Source: Poriferisodalis sp026713105
GTDB taxonomy: Bacteria > Actinomycetota > Acidimicrobiia > Acidimicrobiales > Poriferisodalaceae
Length of the DNA: 64,000 bases
NCBI GenBank assembly: GCA_965115995.1
Contig: OZ220472.1
Coordinates: 558,001 to 622,000, forward strand
Direction: 5' to 3'
The notes beneath the pieces are model-generated. The model was not told the DNA's origin, searched no databases, and was given only the letters and a program-made list of their open reading frames with translations. Of this stretch, positions 9,286-17,682 are shown piece after piece. The position numbers and the translations under genes were made by a program. How positions within the stretch are numbered: position 1 is the first letter of the stretch; each line of letters begins with the position of its first letter.

Positions 9286-11165
9286 GCCTCACTGTGCCGA
9301 CCGAAACTGGGCCGCGGCCGCCGCCGGGGCCCGCGGCGAGCACAGCCAGCAATGACTCGCCGCCGCGCCCGCCATTCGCGCAGGACTGGGGCCGCATCGC
9401 CCGCATGGGTGCGGTGGGCGCCGTCGGGCAGATCTTCATCTCGCTGTCCAACATGCCCGTCAAGCTCGACGGCCGGGCGATCATCGAGGGCATCCTCAGT
9501 TTGGGGTACCTGTCGCTTGTGGTCCTGCCTTTCGCTGTGGGAAGCCGCGTTGGGTATCAGGTCCGCCGCGAGGGTGTGCCGTTCCACCGACCCGGCACCT
9601 ATGAGGTGGTCGGCGGGGCTGCCTGCGGCGCGGTGGTCGGCGGGGGGCTGTCGCTGCTGGCGATCCTGATTGCCAACTTCGACCTGCGCGAGCCGCTGGT
9701 CAACTGGAGCCCGATCCTGGCGGACCTGCTGGCATTCAACCGCGGCACCGCGTTTGCGGTGGTGATCTGGCTCGCTGTGGGCGCGGTGATCGGTGCCTTG
9801 GGCGGGCTGCTGCGTGTGATCCCGCCGCTTGCCAAACGGATTCTGTGGACGGTGGTGCTCACGCTGTTCGGCGCTGCGGTGCTGGAATCGCTGACCACCG
9901 ACCTGGCCGAGGGGATGGGTCTCGAAGGGCCGGTCGAGTGGTTCTACGCCCCCCGGGGCGGGCTGACCGTCACCGGCGCGATCGCTTTGGCGATCGGGTC
10001 GGCCGTGCTCGCCGTGGTCGGACGCGGCCGCGTCAAGGGGGCAAAGGCCCATATCGACTCGCTCCAAGGCCCGGCCCGCACCCGGGCGCATCTCGGGCTG
10101 ATCCTGGCTACCGGCGCGGTGCTGGTGATCCTGCCGATGTTCGCGGGCAAGCTCACCAACGAGCTGCTGGCCAACGTGGGCCTGTTCGTGCTGCTGGCGT
10201 TGGGTCTGAACGTGGTGGTCGGGCTCGCCGGCATCTTGGACCTGGGTTACGTGGCGTTCTTCGCCGTCGGCAGCTACAGCGCTGCAGTCCTCACCGCGGC
10301 TGCCTCACCGCGGATCAACCCCGAGCTGCCATGGTTCGTTGCCCTCATCGGCGTCGTGATCCTGACCGGGCTGGTCGGGCTGTTCATCGGCGCGCCGGTC
10401 ATTCGCATGCGCGGCGACTATCTCGCCATTGTCACGCTCGGCTTCGGCGAGATCATCCGGCTGCTGTTCCTGTCGGACTGGCTGTCGGGCTGGTTCGGCG
10501 GCTCGCAGGGCATCACCAACATTCCCGGTGCGGAGATCTTCGGCCTCGCTGAGGTGTCGGGCACCGATCCGCGCAGCGTCTTCTATCTGGTACTGGCATT
10601 CTGCGCGATTGCGATCTATGTCTCGTGGCGGCTGGAGCGATCGCGCATCGGGCGGGCCTGGATGGCGGTGCGCGAGGACGAGACGGTGGCCGAGGCCATG
10701 GGCATCAACACGGTCAACGTCAAGCTGCTGGCGTTCGTGGTGGGGGCGGTGCTCGGCTCGTTCAGCGGGGCAATCTTCTCAGCGAAGGTCGGCTCGGTGT
10801 TCCCCGCCAGCTTCCTGATCCTGGTGTCGATAGTGATCCTGGTGGTGGTCATCTTCGGCGGGATGGGCAGCATCGTCGGCGTCATCGCCGGTTCGGCAGT
10901 GCTGATCGGCGTGCTGGGCGGGCCCAAACAGCCAGGCCTGCTGGCCGAGTTCTCCGAGTTCAAGCTGCTGATCTACGGGGCGCTGCTGGTGTGGATGATG
11001 CTGGCCCGGCCCGAGGGGCTCATCCCGAGCGTGCGCCGCACCCGTGAGCTGCATCAGGAGGAGATGGCCCAAGACGCCTGGCTGCGAGGCCAGACCGACG
11101 ACGATGAGACAGCCGACGACAACAACGGCACCGCGGCTGGCCGGACGGTTGCGGGGGAGTCATGA
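9282..11165 (+). CDS. livM: Branched-chain amino-acid ABC transporter permease LivM, with long N-terminal membrane extension
   Basis: This 627-residue permease is well above the usual LivM size of roughly 300-420. The LivM core starts near residue 290 (NVGLFVLLALGLNVVVGLAG, then GYVAFFAVGSYSAA) and carries MRGDYLAIVTLGFGEIIRLL, GGSQGITNIPG and the EAA loop AVREDETVAEAMGINTVNVK. The first about 280 residues add several extra hydrophobic helices of unknown role. The start overlaps livH by 4 bp and the end overlaps livG by 4 bp. Confidence 0.88.
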   Translation: MSLTVPTETGPRPPPGPAASTASNDSPPRPPFAQDWGRIARMGAVGAVGQIFISLSNMPVKLDGRAIIEGILSLGYLSLVVLPFAVGSRVGYQVRREGVPFHRPGTYEVVGGAACGAVVGGGLSLLAILIANFDLREPLVNWSPILADLLAFNRGTAFAVVIWLAVGAVIGALGGLLRVIPPLAKRILWTVVLTLFGAAVLESLTTDLAEGMGLEGPVEWFYAPRGGLTVTGAIALAIGSAVLAVVGRGRVKGAKAHIDSLQGPARTRAHLGLILATGAVLVILPMFAGKLTNELLANVGLFVLLALGLNVVVGLAGILDLGYVAFFAVGSYSAAVLTAAASPRINPELPWFVALIGVVILTGLVGLFIGAPVIRMRGDYLAIVTLGFGEIIRLLFLSDWLSGWFGGSQGITNIPGAEIFGLAEVSGTDPRSVFYLVLAFCAIAIYVSWRLERSRIGRAWMAVREDETVAEAMGINTVNVKLLAFVVGAVLGSFSGAIFSAKVGSVFPASFLILVSIVILVVVIFGGMGSIVGVIAGSAVLIGVLGGPKQPGLLAEFSEFKLLIYGALLVWMMLARPEGLIPSVRRTRELHQEEMAQDAWLRGQTDDDETADDNNGTAAGRTVAGES

Positions 11166-11971
11166 GCCACGCCGCCCCTCCAGAGCAGCCGATCCTCGAA
11201 ACGAGAGGCCTCAGCGTCGACTTCGGCGGCCTCACAGCGCTCGACGGGCTGGATCTGGCCGTCTATCCAGGCGAGATCGTCTCGGTGATCGGACCGAACG
11301 GCGCCGGCAAGACCACGCTGTTCAACGCCATCACAGCCACCGTGTCGGCCTCGGAGGGCGACATCCGCTTCGAGGGCGAGTCGCTCATCGGCCTCGATCC
11401 CAACCGGGTGACCGCACGCGGCATCGCCCGCACCTTCCAGAACGTCCGGCTGTTTGCCAACATGACCGTGCTCGAGAACGTCATGGTCTCCCAGCACTGC
11501 CGGACCCGCCAAAGCGTCGTGGGGGCGCTGCTGTGGACGAAGGCCTTTCGACGCGAGGAGGAGGAGATCGCCGAGCGGGGCAAGCAGGTGCTGTCGTTCT
11601 TCGGGAGCCGGCTCACGGGCTACCGCTACGACCAGCCCGCGTTCACGCTGTCGTACGCCAACCGGCGGCGCTTGGAGATTGCCCGGGCTATGGCCACACA
11701 GCCCAAGCTGATCCTGCTGGACGAGCCGGTCGCGGGCATGAACCCCACCGAGTCGGCCGAGCTGACCGGCCTGATCGGGCGGCTGCGCGACGAGTGGGGC
11801 TTCGCCATCGTGGTCATCGAGCACGACATGGAGGTGGTGCGCGAGGTGTCGGACCGGGTGATCGTGCTCGACCATGGGGTCAAAATCGCCGAGGGCGACT
11901 ATGACGACGTCTCGGTCGACCCACTGGTGATCCAGGCATATCTCGGACACGGAGCGGCCGCGGCGACATGA
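11162..11971 (+). CDS. livG: Branched-chain amino-acid ABC transporter ATPase LivG
   Basis: This 269-residue ATP-binding subunit couples ATP hydrolysis to import through LivHM. Seen: Walker A GPNGAGKT at about 44-51, the LivG-typical RTFQNVRLFANMTVLENVMV, a signature region LSYANRRRLEIARAMA (a deviation from LSGGQ that is normal for LivG), Walker B LILLDEPVAGMNP and the switch His in VIEHDMEVV. The ATG overlaps the livM stop and its own stop overlaps livF (ATGA), indicating translational coupling. Confidence 0.92.
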   Translation: MSHAAPPEQPILETRGLSVDFGGLTALDGLDLAVYPGEIVSVIGPNGAGKTTLFNAITATVSASEGDIRFEGESLIGLDPNRVTARGIARTFQNVRLFANMTVLENVMVSQHCRTRQSVVGALLWTKAFRREEEEIAERGKQVLSFFGSRLTGYRYDQPAFTLSYANRRRLEIARAMATQPKLILLDEPVAGMNPTESAELTGLIGRLRDEWGFAIVVIEHDMEVVREVSDRVIVLDHGVKIAEGDYDDVSVDPLVIQAYLGHGAAAAT

Positions 11972-12729
11972 GCCAGGATCCCCCCGATCGGGCGGTGCCG
12001 CTGCTGGAGATGCGCAAGGTGAACGCGCACTACGGCGCCGTGCATGCCCTGCGCGACGTGAACCTGTCGATCTACGCCGGCGAGCTGGTATGCCTGCTGG
12101 GCGGCAACGCCAGCGGCAAGTCGACGACGCTGAAGACGCTGCTGGGAATGCTGACGCCCACCTCAGGAGAGGTGGTGCTCGACGGCGAAGTCGTCAATGG
12201 CCGGCCCACGAGCTACCTGGTCGCCCGTGGCGTCACGATGGTCCCCGAGAACCGACGGCTGTTCAAGCGGCTCACGGTGCGGGAGAACTTGCAGCTGGGC
12301 GCTTACCTCCGTAAGGACTCTGACGCGGTTGCATCCGACCTGGAGCGAGTCTTCGAGCTGTTCCCACGTGTCAAGGAGCGTCTCGGCCAGAAGGCGGGCA
12401 CGCTGTCAGGCGGCGAGCAGCAGATGGTGGCCATCGGCCGCGCCCTCATGTCCCAGCCCCGCGTGCTGCTGATGGATGAGCCATCCATGGGCCTCGCACC
12501 GGCGCTGGTGCAGCAGAACTTCGAGTTGATCTCACAGATTCACGAGGCCGGCATGACCGTGTTCATGGTGGAGCAGAACGCCAACATGGCGCTCGGCATC
12601 GCGGATCGGGGCTGGGTGCTGCAGACGGGCCGGGTCGTGCTCGACGACACGGCCGAAGCACTGCTGGCCAATCCGGCCCTGCGCACGTCCTATCTGGGCG
12701 GCGGCAAGGACGACTCCGACTCGTCGTGA
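11968..12729 (+). CDS. livF: Branched-chain amino-acid ABC transporter ATPase LivF
   Basis: This 253-residue second ATPase of the importer has Walker A GGNASGKST (about 44-52; Asn-Ala-Ser replaces the common Asn-Gly-Ser). It also has VPENRRLFKRLTVRENLQLG, the ABC signature LSGGEQQMVAIGRALM, Walker B VLLMDEPSMGLAP and VFMVEQNANMAL, where many ABC proteins have a switch His but LivF has Gln, as is usual. It overlaps livG by 4 bp and the next gene by 4 bp (GTGA). Confidence 0.92.
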   Translation: MSQDPPDRAVPLLEMRKVNAHYGAVHALRDVNLSIYAGELVCLLGGNASGKSTTLKTLLGMLTPTSGEVVLDGEVVNGRPTSYLVARGVTMVPENRRLFKRLTVRENLQLGAYLRKDSDAVASDLERVFELFPRVKERLGQKAGTLSGGEQQMVAIGRALMSQPRVLLMDEPSMGLAPALVQQNFELISQIHEAGMTVFMVEQNANMALGIADRGWVLQTGRVVLDDTAEALLANPALRTSYLGGGKDDSDSS

Positions 12730-13577
12730 GCACTGGAATCCTGCACCCCGGGGCTATGGGCGCGACCGTGGCGGCTGCGTGCGGCGGCACGGTGCTGTGG
12801 GCGGGCGAAGGCCGCTCGGTCGAGACCCGGCGGCGGGCGGAAGATGCTGAGCTCAGTGATGCGGGCGACCTCACGGCGTTTGTCGCCGCAGCGGACATCG
12901 TGATCTCGGTCTGCCCACCGCATGGGGCCGAGGCGCTCGCCGACTCGGTGGCTGATGCCGGATTTGTGGGCTGCTATGTCGATGCAAACGCCGTGTCCCC
13001 GGCAACGGCGCGACGCATTGCCGAACGTTTTGAAGACTTCGTCGACGGCAGTCTGATCGGCCCGCCGGCGCGCGAGCCCGGCACGACTCGGCTCTACCTG
13101 TCCGGCCCGTCGGCCGACCGGGTGGCCGCACGCTTCGATGGCTCGGCACTGGACGCCCGCGTACTGGCCGGCGGCGGTGCAGGTTCTGCCTCGGCGTTGA
13201 AGATGGCCTACGCGTCGTGGACCAAGGGCACGAGCGCTCTCCTGATGGCGGTGGCGGCGCTGGCGGCGGCCGAGGGCGTGTCCGACGAGCTGACCGCCGA
13301 GTGGGCTTTGTCGCAGAGCGGCCTGGCGCAGCGGTTGGCGTACACATCTATTGCCGTCGCCCCCAAGGCATGGCGCTGGGTGGGCGAGATGGACGAGATA
13401 GCAGAAACGTTCGCCGCGGCAGGTCTGCCAGACGGCTTCCACCGTGCCGCGAGCGAGGTGTACGAACGTCTCGAAGCCTTCAAGAACGCCCGAAGTGCCT
13501 CCGTCTCCGAGATGCTCGAGGCACTGCTGAGTCCCGCAGCAGCGGTCGAAGACGCGCCGCTCGAAAGCGCCGGCTGA
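12726..13577 (+). CDS. 6-phosphogluconate-dehydrogenase-like NAD(P)-binding protein (DUF1932 type)
   Basis: This 283-residue protein has an N-terminal Rossmann segment (GILHPGAMGATVAAAC) and a C-terminal helical domain resembling the DUF1932 domain found with 6-phosphogluconate/beta-hydroxyacid dehydrogenase folds. Seen: VISVCPPHGAEALADSVA, YVDANAVSP and SALKMAYASWTKGTSALLMA, which includes the Lys expected in the catalytic helix of the superfamily (family-level inference). The GTG start overlaps the livF stop, so it is translated with the transporter and may act on the imported compound. Substrate unknown. Confidence 0.75.
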   Translation: MSTGILHPGAMGATVAAACGGTVLWAGEGRSVETRRRAEDAELSDAGDLTAFVAAADIVISVCPPHGAEALADSVADAGFVGCYVDANAVSPATARRIAERFEDFVDGSLIGPPAREPGTTRLYLSGPSADRVAARFDGSALDARVLAGGGAGSASALKMAYASWTKGTSALLMAVAALAAAEGVSDELTAEWALSQSGLAQRLAYTSIAVAPKAWRWVGEMDEIAETFAAAGLPDGFHRAASEVYERLEAFKNARSASVSEMLEALLSPAAAVEDAPLESAG

Positions 13578-13581
13578 GGCC

Positions 13582-13599
13582 GAGCGGCCCAGCCCGCTC
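13582..13599. terminator. Hairpin between convergent genes
   Basis: GAGCGG and CCGCTC form a 6-bp stem with loop CCCAGC between the liv-operon end (13577) and the LLM gene stop at 13598. It could end transcription from both sides. No T-tract follows, so this is tentative. Confidence 0.35.
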
Positions 13600-14494
13600 A
13601 GTTCTGCAGCGGGAGGACGGCGTTGGCGACGCCTTCGAGCTCGGCGAACCAGTCTTCGGGTTCGCCGACCAGGATCGGCACGAACTTGGACGCGCCGACC
13701 TCGATGAATCGCTGCAGTTGGTCGCGTAAACCGTCCCAGCCGGTCGGGATGATCTCGCTCGGATCGATGCCGGGTGCACGACGTTCGAGGATTGCCTTGT
13801 AGCCGGCGGTCATCTCGCCGTGGGTGTACGGAACGAGGACGCCGAAGTGCTCCGGGTCGATCCAGCGCTCGTGCTCATCGGCGGCCTCGTTCACGATCTT
13901 CCAGCCGGCCGCTGCGATGTCGGGCGTGCAGAACGACGGCAGCCACCCGTCGCCGAAACGGCCACAGCGGCGCAGCTCCAATTCGGCCGCTCCGCCCAGC
14001 CAGATGTCCATGGGCTTCTGCGCCGGCTTGGGCAGCAGCGACACTTCGTCGTAGTCGTACCAGTCGCCGTGGTGCGTGACTGGCTCGTCCTCCCAGAAAC
14101 GCTTGAGCAGCGGCAGCGCCTCGTTGAACATCTTGGCCCGCTGGCGGCGCTCGACGCCGAACGCGGCCTGCTCATGCACATCGGCGACGCCCAGCCCGAA
14201 GGCCGGCAGCAGCCTGCCGTCGGACAGCCGGTCGAGGCTTGCGAGCTCCTTGGCCAGCACCGCGAGGTTGCGGCCGGGCAGCACCAGCACGGACATGCCG
14301 AACTTCATGTGCTTGGTGCGACCGGCTGCGTAGGCCAAGCCCACGATCGGGTCGGGGCACTCGCCGCCGAGCCGCTCGCTCAGCCACAGCGAGTCGAAGC
14401 CGTTGTCCTCGAGCGCGTCCACGAACGGGTCGAAGGTGGCGTGGTCGTTGGTGAAGCTGCGCGTGCCCAGCCCAAAGCCGATCCGGATCTTCAT
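13598..14494 (-). CDS. LLM class F420-dependent oxidoreductase
   Basis: This 298-residue luciferase-like protein starts at the ATG at 14494 (MKIRIGFGLGTR). A GTG three codons upstream is an alternative. Seen: DNGFDSLWLSERLGG, the cofactor-face block GMSVLVLPGRNLAVLAKELA, SDGRLLPAFGLG and DIWLGGAAELELRRCGRFGDG. Such enzymes transfer hydride between reduced F420 and diverse small molecules. The substrate is not evident. It is convergent with the liv operon and divergent from the SDR gene at 14625. Confidence 0.85.
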   Translation of the reverse strand: MKIRIGFGLGTRSFTNDHATFDPFVDALEDNGFDSLWLSERLGGECPDPIVGLAYAAGRTKHMKFGMSVLVLPGRNLAVLAKELASLDRLSDGRLLPAFGLGVADVHEQAAFGVERRQRAKMFNEALPLLKRFWEDEPVTHHGDWYDYDEVSLLPKPAQKPMDIWLGGAAELELRRCGRFGDGWLPSFCTPDIAAAGWKIVNEAADEHERWIDPEHFGVLVPYTHGEMTAGYKAILERRAPGIDPSEIIPTGWDGLRDQLQRFIEVGASKFVPILVGEPEDWFAELEGVANAVLPLQN

Positions 14495-14624
14495 GGCCCA
14501 CACGCTAGGTCACTTGGCCGCTGCGTGGCCGGGCCGGCATTGGGTGTGCACTTCCCATTCGCACATCTCAGCGCCGTACGCTCTGGCGCTGGAGTCCCAC
14601 CCCAGAGCCAGAAGAGGAACGTCA

Positions 14625-15419
14625 ATGAACGAAACCGCAGCGAACGGGCAGATCGACTTGGTGGCACCGTTCCGGCTCGAGGGGCAGGTGTGCCTGGTGA
14701 CAGGCGCATCGAGCGGGTTCGGCGTTCGGTTCGCCGAGGTGTTCGCCGCGGCGGGGGCTCGAGTGGTCGTTGCCGCGCGGCGGGCGGATCGGCTCGAATC
14801 ACTGGCGTCGCGACTGCCCGACGCGCTGGCGATCTCATGCGATGTCGGCGACGACGATGCCTGCCGCGACCTTGTCGCCCGAACCATCGACCACTACGGC
14901 AAGGTTGACGTGCTGGTCAACAATGCCGGCGTGAGCGACGCCATCAACCCCGGCGAGCAGGCCGACGTGGAGAGCTTCCGGCACGTAGTCGACATCAACC
15001 TGAATGCGTGCTTCTTGCTGGCGGGCCTCGTGGCCGCCGACATCATCGGCAGAGAAGCCGCCGGCAGCATCATCAACGTGGCGTCGGTGCACGGGCACGT
15101 GGCCTCGGCGCCGAATCTGCAGCCCGCCTATGCGGCTTCGAAGGCCGGCCTGGTGAACCTGACCCGCGACCTGGCCGTGCAGTGGGCGACCCGGGGTGTA
15201 CGGGTGAACGCCCTGTGTCCCGGCTACTTCGAGACCGAGCTGACCGCACCGATGTTCGACGACGATCGCTCGATGGCGTGGATCAGCCGAAACGCCCCGA
15301 TGCGGCGGCCCGGGCACACCCACGAGCTGGACGGGGCGCTGCTGTTCCTGGCCAGCGAGGCCAGTAGTTACGTGACCGGCAGCTCGCTGATGGTGGACGG
15401 GGGCTGGACAGCACGCTGA
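14625..15419 (+). CDS. Short-chain dehydrogenase/reductase
   Basis: This 264-residue classical SDR oxidises or reduces an alcohol/ketone with NAD(P). The ATG at 14625 has AGAAGAGGA upstream. Seen: cofactor motif TGASSGFG (residues 26-33), NNAGVSD, an active-site strand with Ser (INVASVHGHV), catalytic Tyr169-x3-Lys173 in YAASKAGL, and the late NALCPGYFETELT segment. The substrate is unknown. It stands alone between divergent and parallel neighbours. Confidence 0.88.
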   Translation: MNETAANGQIDLVAPFRLEGQVCLVTGASSGFGVRFAEVFAAAGARVVVAARRADRLESLASRLPDALAISCDVGDDDACRDLVARTIDHYGKVDVLVNNAGVSDAINPGEQADVESFRHVVDINLNACFLLAGLVAADIIGREAAGSIINVASVHGHVASAPNLQPAYAASKAGLVNLTRDLAVQWATRGVRVNALCPGYFETELTAPMFDDDRSMAWISRNAPMRRPGHTHELDGALLFLASEASSYVTGSSLMVDGGWTAR

Positions 15420-15497
15420 GGTGCGCGGTACAACGGTCTGGGTTCTGTCGGATGAATCGCCCTGTGAGCGGGCGTGGAAGAACCCAGGGGATAGACG

Positions 15498-16148
15498 ATG
15501 AACGTGATCGTCGCGGCACTCGCCGCCGCCGGAATCATGTGCTTCGCGCTCGGTGCGCTGTGGGGCGCCAAGAGGGGGCGCTCCACCAGGATCGACTCGC
15601 TGACCGGAGCCGTGAGCCGCAAGGACGCCTTGCGGCATCTCGATGGGCTGCTGCGCCGCCCCCGGCGGGGCGACTACGTCGTCGGCGTCGCATTCTGCGA
15701 TGTCGACGGGCTCAAGGACGTCAACGACAATCACGGTCATGCCGTCGGCGATCATGTGCTGCAGCATGTAGCGGCGCGCCTGCGCAATGCGCTGCGACCG
15801 TCCGATGTGGTCACACGTCTCGGCGGTGACGAATTCCTCGTGATCTGCGATGGAGTGCGAACGCGCGCGGACATGGACCGCATCGCGCTCAGGCTGCGCG
15901 AAGCCGTGTCGCCGGCGATCCTGCTTGACGACGCACAGGTCGGTGCGGACCAGCACGGTTTGGTCGCGGTGTATGCGAGCATCAGCATCGGGACGGCAGT
16001 CTCTGACGCCACCACGCGTGATGCCGAGCATCTCATCGCCCGCGCTGACCGAGCGATGTACCACAGCAAACGCATCCGCGAAGAACTGCCGATCAGCGGG
16101 GGACCGCCGTCGCCCATTCGGCTGCGCGCCCGCCTCGACTCCCGCTGA
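15498..16148 (+). CDS. Membrane-anchored GGDEF diguanylate cyclase
   Basis: This 216-residue protein has one N-terminal transmembrane helix (residues about 2-23) and a GGDEF domain from about 32 to 200 that would make cyclic di-GMP from two GTP. Seen: the DSLTG entry motif, CDVDGLKDVNDNHGH with its metal-binding Asp, and an intact GGDEF active site at 109-113. An intact inhibitory RxxD site (R100-P-S-D103) lies exactly five residues before it. There is no sensory domain beyond the helix. AGGGGAT precedes the ATG. It is the only signalling gene in the window. Confidence 0.88.
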   Translation: MNVIVAALAAAGIMCFALGALWGAKRGRSTRIDSLTGAVSRKDALRHLDGLLRRPRRGDYVVGVAFCDVDGLKDVNDNHGHAVGDHVLQHVAARLRNALRPSDVVTRLGGDEFLVICDGVRTRADMDRIALRLREAVSPAILLDDAQVGADQHGLVAVYASISIGTAVSDATTRDAEHLIARADRAMYHSKRIREELPISGGPPSPIRLRARLDSR

Positions 16149-16167
16149 GGTCGCCGAGCCGGCCGGG

Positions 16168-16695
16168 TTATCCCAGGGCGGGAGTGCCCTCGAAGTTGCC
16201 CGGGTCTTCGGCGGTGGGCAGCACCGGCCGTGCCCGCCAGTCCATGGCGTCTTCGACGCCGTCGATGACGTCGGACCATTCGGCCGCATTCCAACCCTGG
16301 GCTGAGCCGAGCACGCTGGCGTCCTGGGCGAGGTGCACGAGGGCCGGCACCCGCTCGAGGCCGAGCGAGCGCACGAACTCGCGCTCGGGGTCGAGCAGCA
16401 CAAAGTGGTCGTCGGCGAAGCGGCCGAGGAAGCTGCGAGCGCCTTCCGCATCGCTGCACACCACGAAGGCGCAGCGCACGTCGGCCTCCTCGTAGACCAC
16501 GAACAGCCGTGACGCCGTGGGCAGTATCCAGCCGCTCTGGTGGGTGTAAGGGTCGATGACGACGCCCATGAGATTGAACACCACCAGCCATTCGCCCAGC
16601 GTGTGGGTGTGGCCGGAAAGCGTCTCGAGCTTGATGTCGGTGGACGGCGCGTCAAGCACGGCAGGCAAACTAGCGCTCCCGATCGGCTCGGCCAC
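16168..16695 (-). CDS. Thioredoxin-fold protein lacking the CxxC motif (unknown function)
   Basis: This 175-residue protein starts at GTG 16695. It has a thioredoxin-like outline: a central strand (LVVFNLMGVV), where TlpA proteins would carry a CxxC but here VIDPYTH follows, and a later RVPALVHLAQDASVLG that resembles the cis-Pro loop and final strands. Only two cysteines are visible, both in RCAFVVCS. The fold assignment is inference and no redox role can be claimed. The gene is convergent with the diguanylate cyclase gene. Confidence 0.5.
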   Translation of the reverse strand: MAEPIGSASLPAVLDAPSTDIKLETLSGHTHTLGEWLVVFNLMGVVIDPYTHQSGWILPTASRLFVVYEEADVRCAFVVCSDAEGARSFLGRFADDHFVLLDPEREFVRSLGLERVPALVHLAQDASVLGSAQGWNAAEWSDVIDGVEDAMDWRARPVLPTAEDPGNFEGTPALG

Positions 16696-16708
16696 GGTTC
16701 ACCAGATT

Positions 16709-17500
16709 TCAGATCGCAGGCCGCAGCAGTTCCGCGGCAAGGGGACAGTCGGCTCGCTGCCAGCCGGCGGCGGGCTCGATGCCGTTTGGGCCGACGACGT
16801 GGCTGAACAGGCCGAGCGGCACCACTTCCTCGTCGCATTCCCACGGCTCATCTGCGACGGTGCTCGCTGCGGCCTCGAAGAACTGCTGGGGCAGTGCGCG
16901 ACCCTGCCCGGCAATGCACCAGACGTCGACCCCCGACACGTACCCGACAGCGGCGGCAGCGTGGGAGCCGCCCGCAGCGATCACCGCTTCGGGCCCAGCG
17001 ACGGCGGCTTCCACCAAGATGACGTCTGCGTTCGAGCACGCAGCCGCCAGGCCGGCGAGCGGCACGTCGGTCACGTCGCAGCCGTTACCGGCGAGCCGTC
17101 GCGCCAGGCCGGCACCCTCGCCGTAGGCGTCGATGACGCGCACGGTCACGTCTGATCGTCGCCCCAGTCCTTCGGCGGCAAGGTCGGGCCAACCCAGCAG
17201 GCAGACCGTCGCATCGGCAGGCAGCGCATCGGCGGCGTGATCGGCGGTCGCGTCGGCACGCAGCTCGGACGAGAAATCGCGTGCAGCCCGGTAAGGCTGC
17301 GCAGACGTGCACACCCGGGCCGCCATCGACCACAGCGCCCCGGCGACCGGGTACTTGTCGAGAATCCGACGGCACACGGTGACCAGCTCCAACGGATCAG
17401 ACGCCAGCGCGCCCAGCGCCGCGGCCGTCTCGCGCACCAGCACGTCCTGGGACAGGTCGCCCGCACGCGCCACGTAGCGCAGGTGCGCGATCGGGTGCAC
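16709..17500 (-). CDS. Conserved actinobacterial protein, possibly eIF-2B/ribose-isomerase-like
   Basis: This 263-residue protein starts at GTG 17500, preceded at 6 nt by a TAGCTT box. An N-terminal helical part (LRYVARAGDLSQDVLVRETA, then VTVCRRILDKYPVAGALW) leads to a Rossmann-like half with DVILVEAAVAGPEAVIAAGG and VDVWCIAGQGRALPQ. The second half recalls the eIF-2B alpha/beta/delta and MtnA fold, but the similarity is from memory and weak. It is 13 bp upstream of the thioredoxin-like gene and probably cotranscribed with it. Confidence 0.45.
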   Translation of the reverse strand: MHPIAHLRYVARAGDLSQDVLVRETAAALGALASDPLELVTVCRRILDKYPVAGALWSMAARVCTSAQPYRAARDFSSELRADATADHAADALPADATVCLLGWPDLAAEGLGRRSDVTVRVIDAYGEGAGLARRLAGNGCDVTDVPLAGLAAACSNADVILVEAAVAGPEAVIAAGGSHAAAAVGYVSGVDVWCIAGQGRALPQQFFEAAASTVADEPWECDEEVVPLGLFSHVVGPNGIEPAAGWQRADCPLAAELLRPAI

Positions 17501-17506
17501 GCGCCG

Positions 17507-17512
17507 AAGCTA
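17507..17512 (-). promoter_or_regulatory. -10 box TAGCTT, leaderless-type, for the 16709-17500 gene
   Basis: TAGCTT on the minus strand ends 6 nt before the GTG start at 17500, and no ribosome binding site is visible. Confidence 0.45.
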
Positions 17513-17615
17513 TCCCGTGTCGGCGAACCGATTCGTTGCGGCCTCGTTCGAGCGCTGGGTGGCCCCCTCAGAGGACACGCCGATAGGTGAACCTTCGCGT
17601 TGTCGCACCAGTTGG

Positions 17616-17682
17616 TTCCCACTCTTGTTCGCTGTCGCTCACGGGCCGCTCTGGCCACGGCTTCGCCTATCGGCGCAGCCTC
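17616..17682 (+). repeat. Dispersed intergenic repeat, copy A
   Basis: About 65 bp beginning TTCCCACTCTTGTTCGCT and ending CGCAGCCTC. It has a few differences from copies B-D, for example GCTGTCGCTC for GCTGCGCTC. It stops immediately before the TAA of the acyl-CoA dehydrogenase gene at 17683. Confidence 0.75.
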
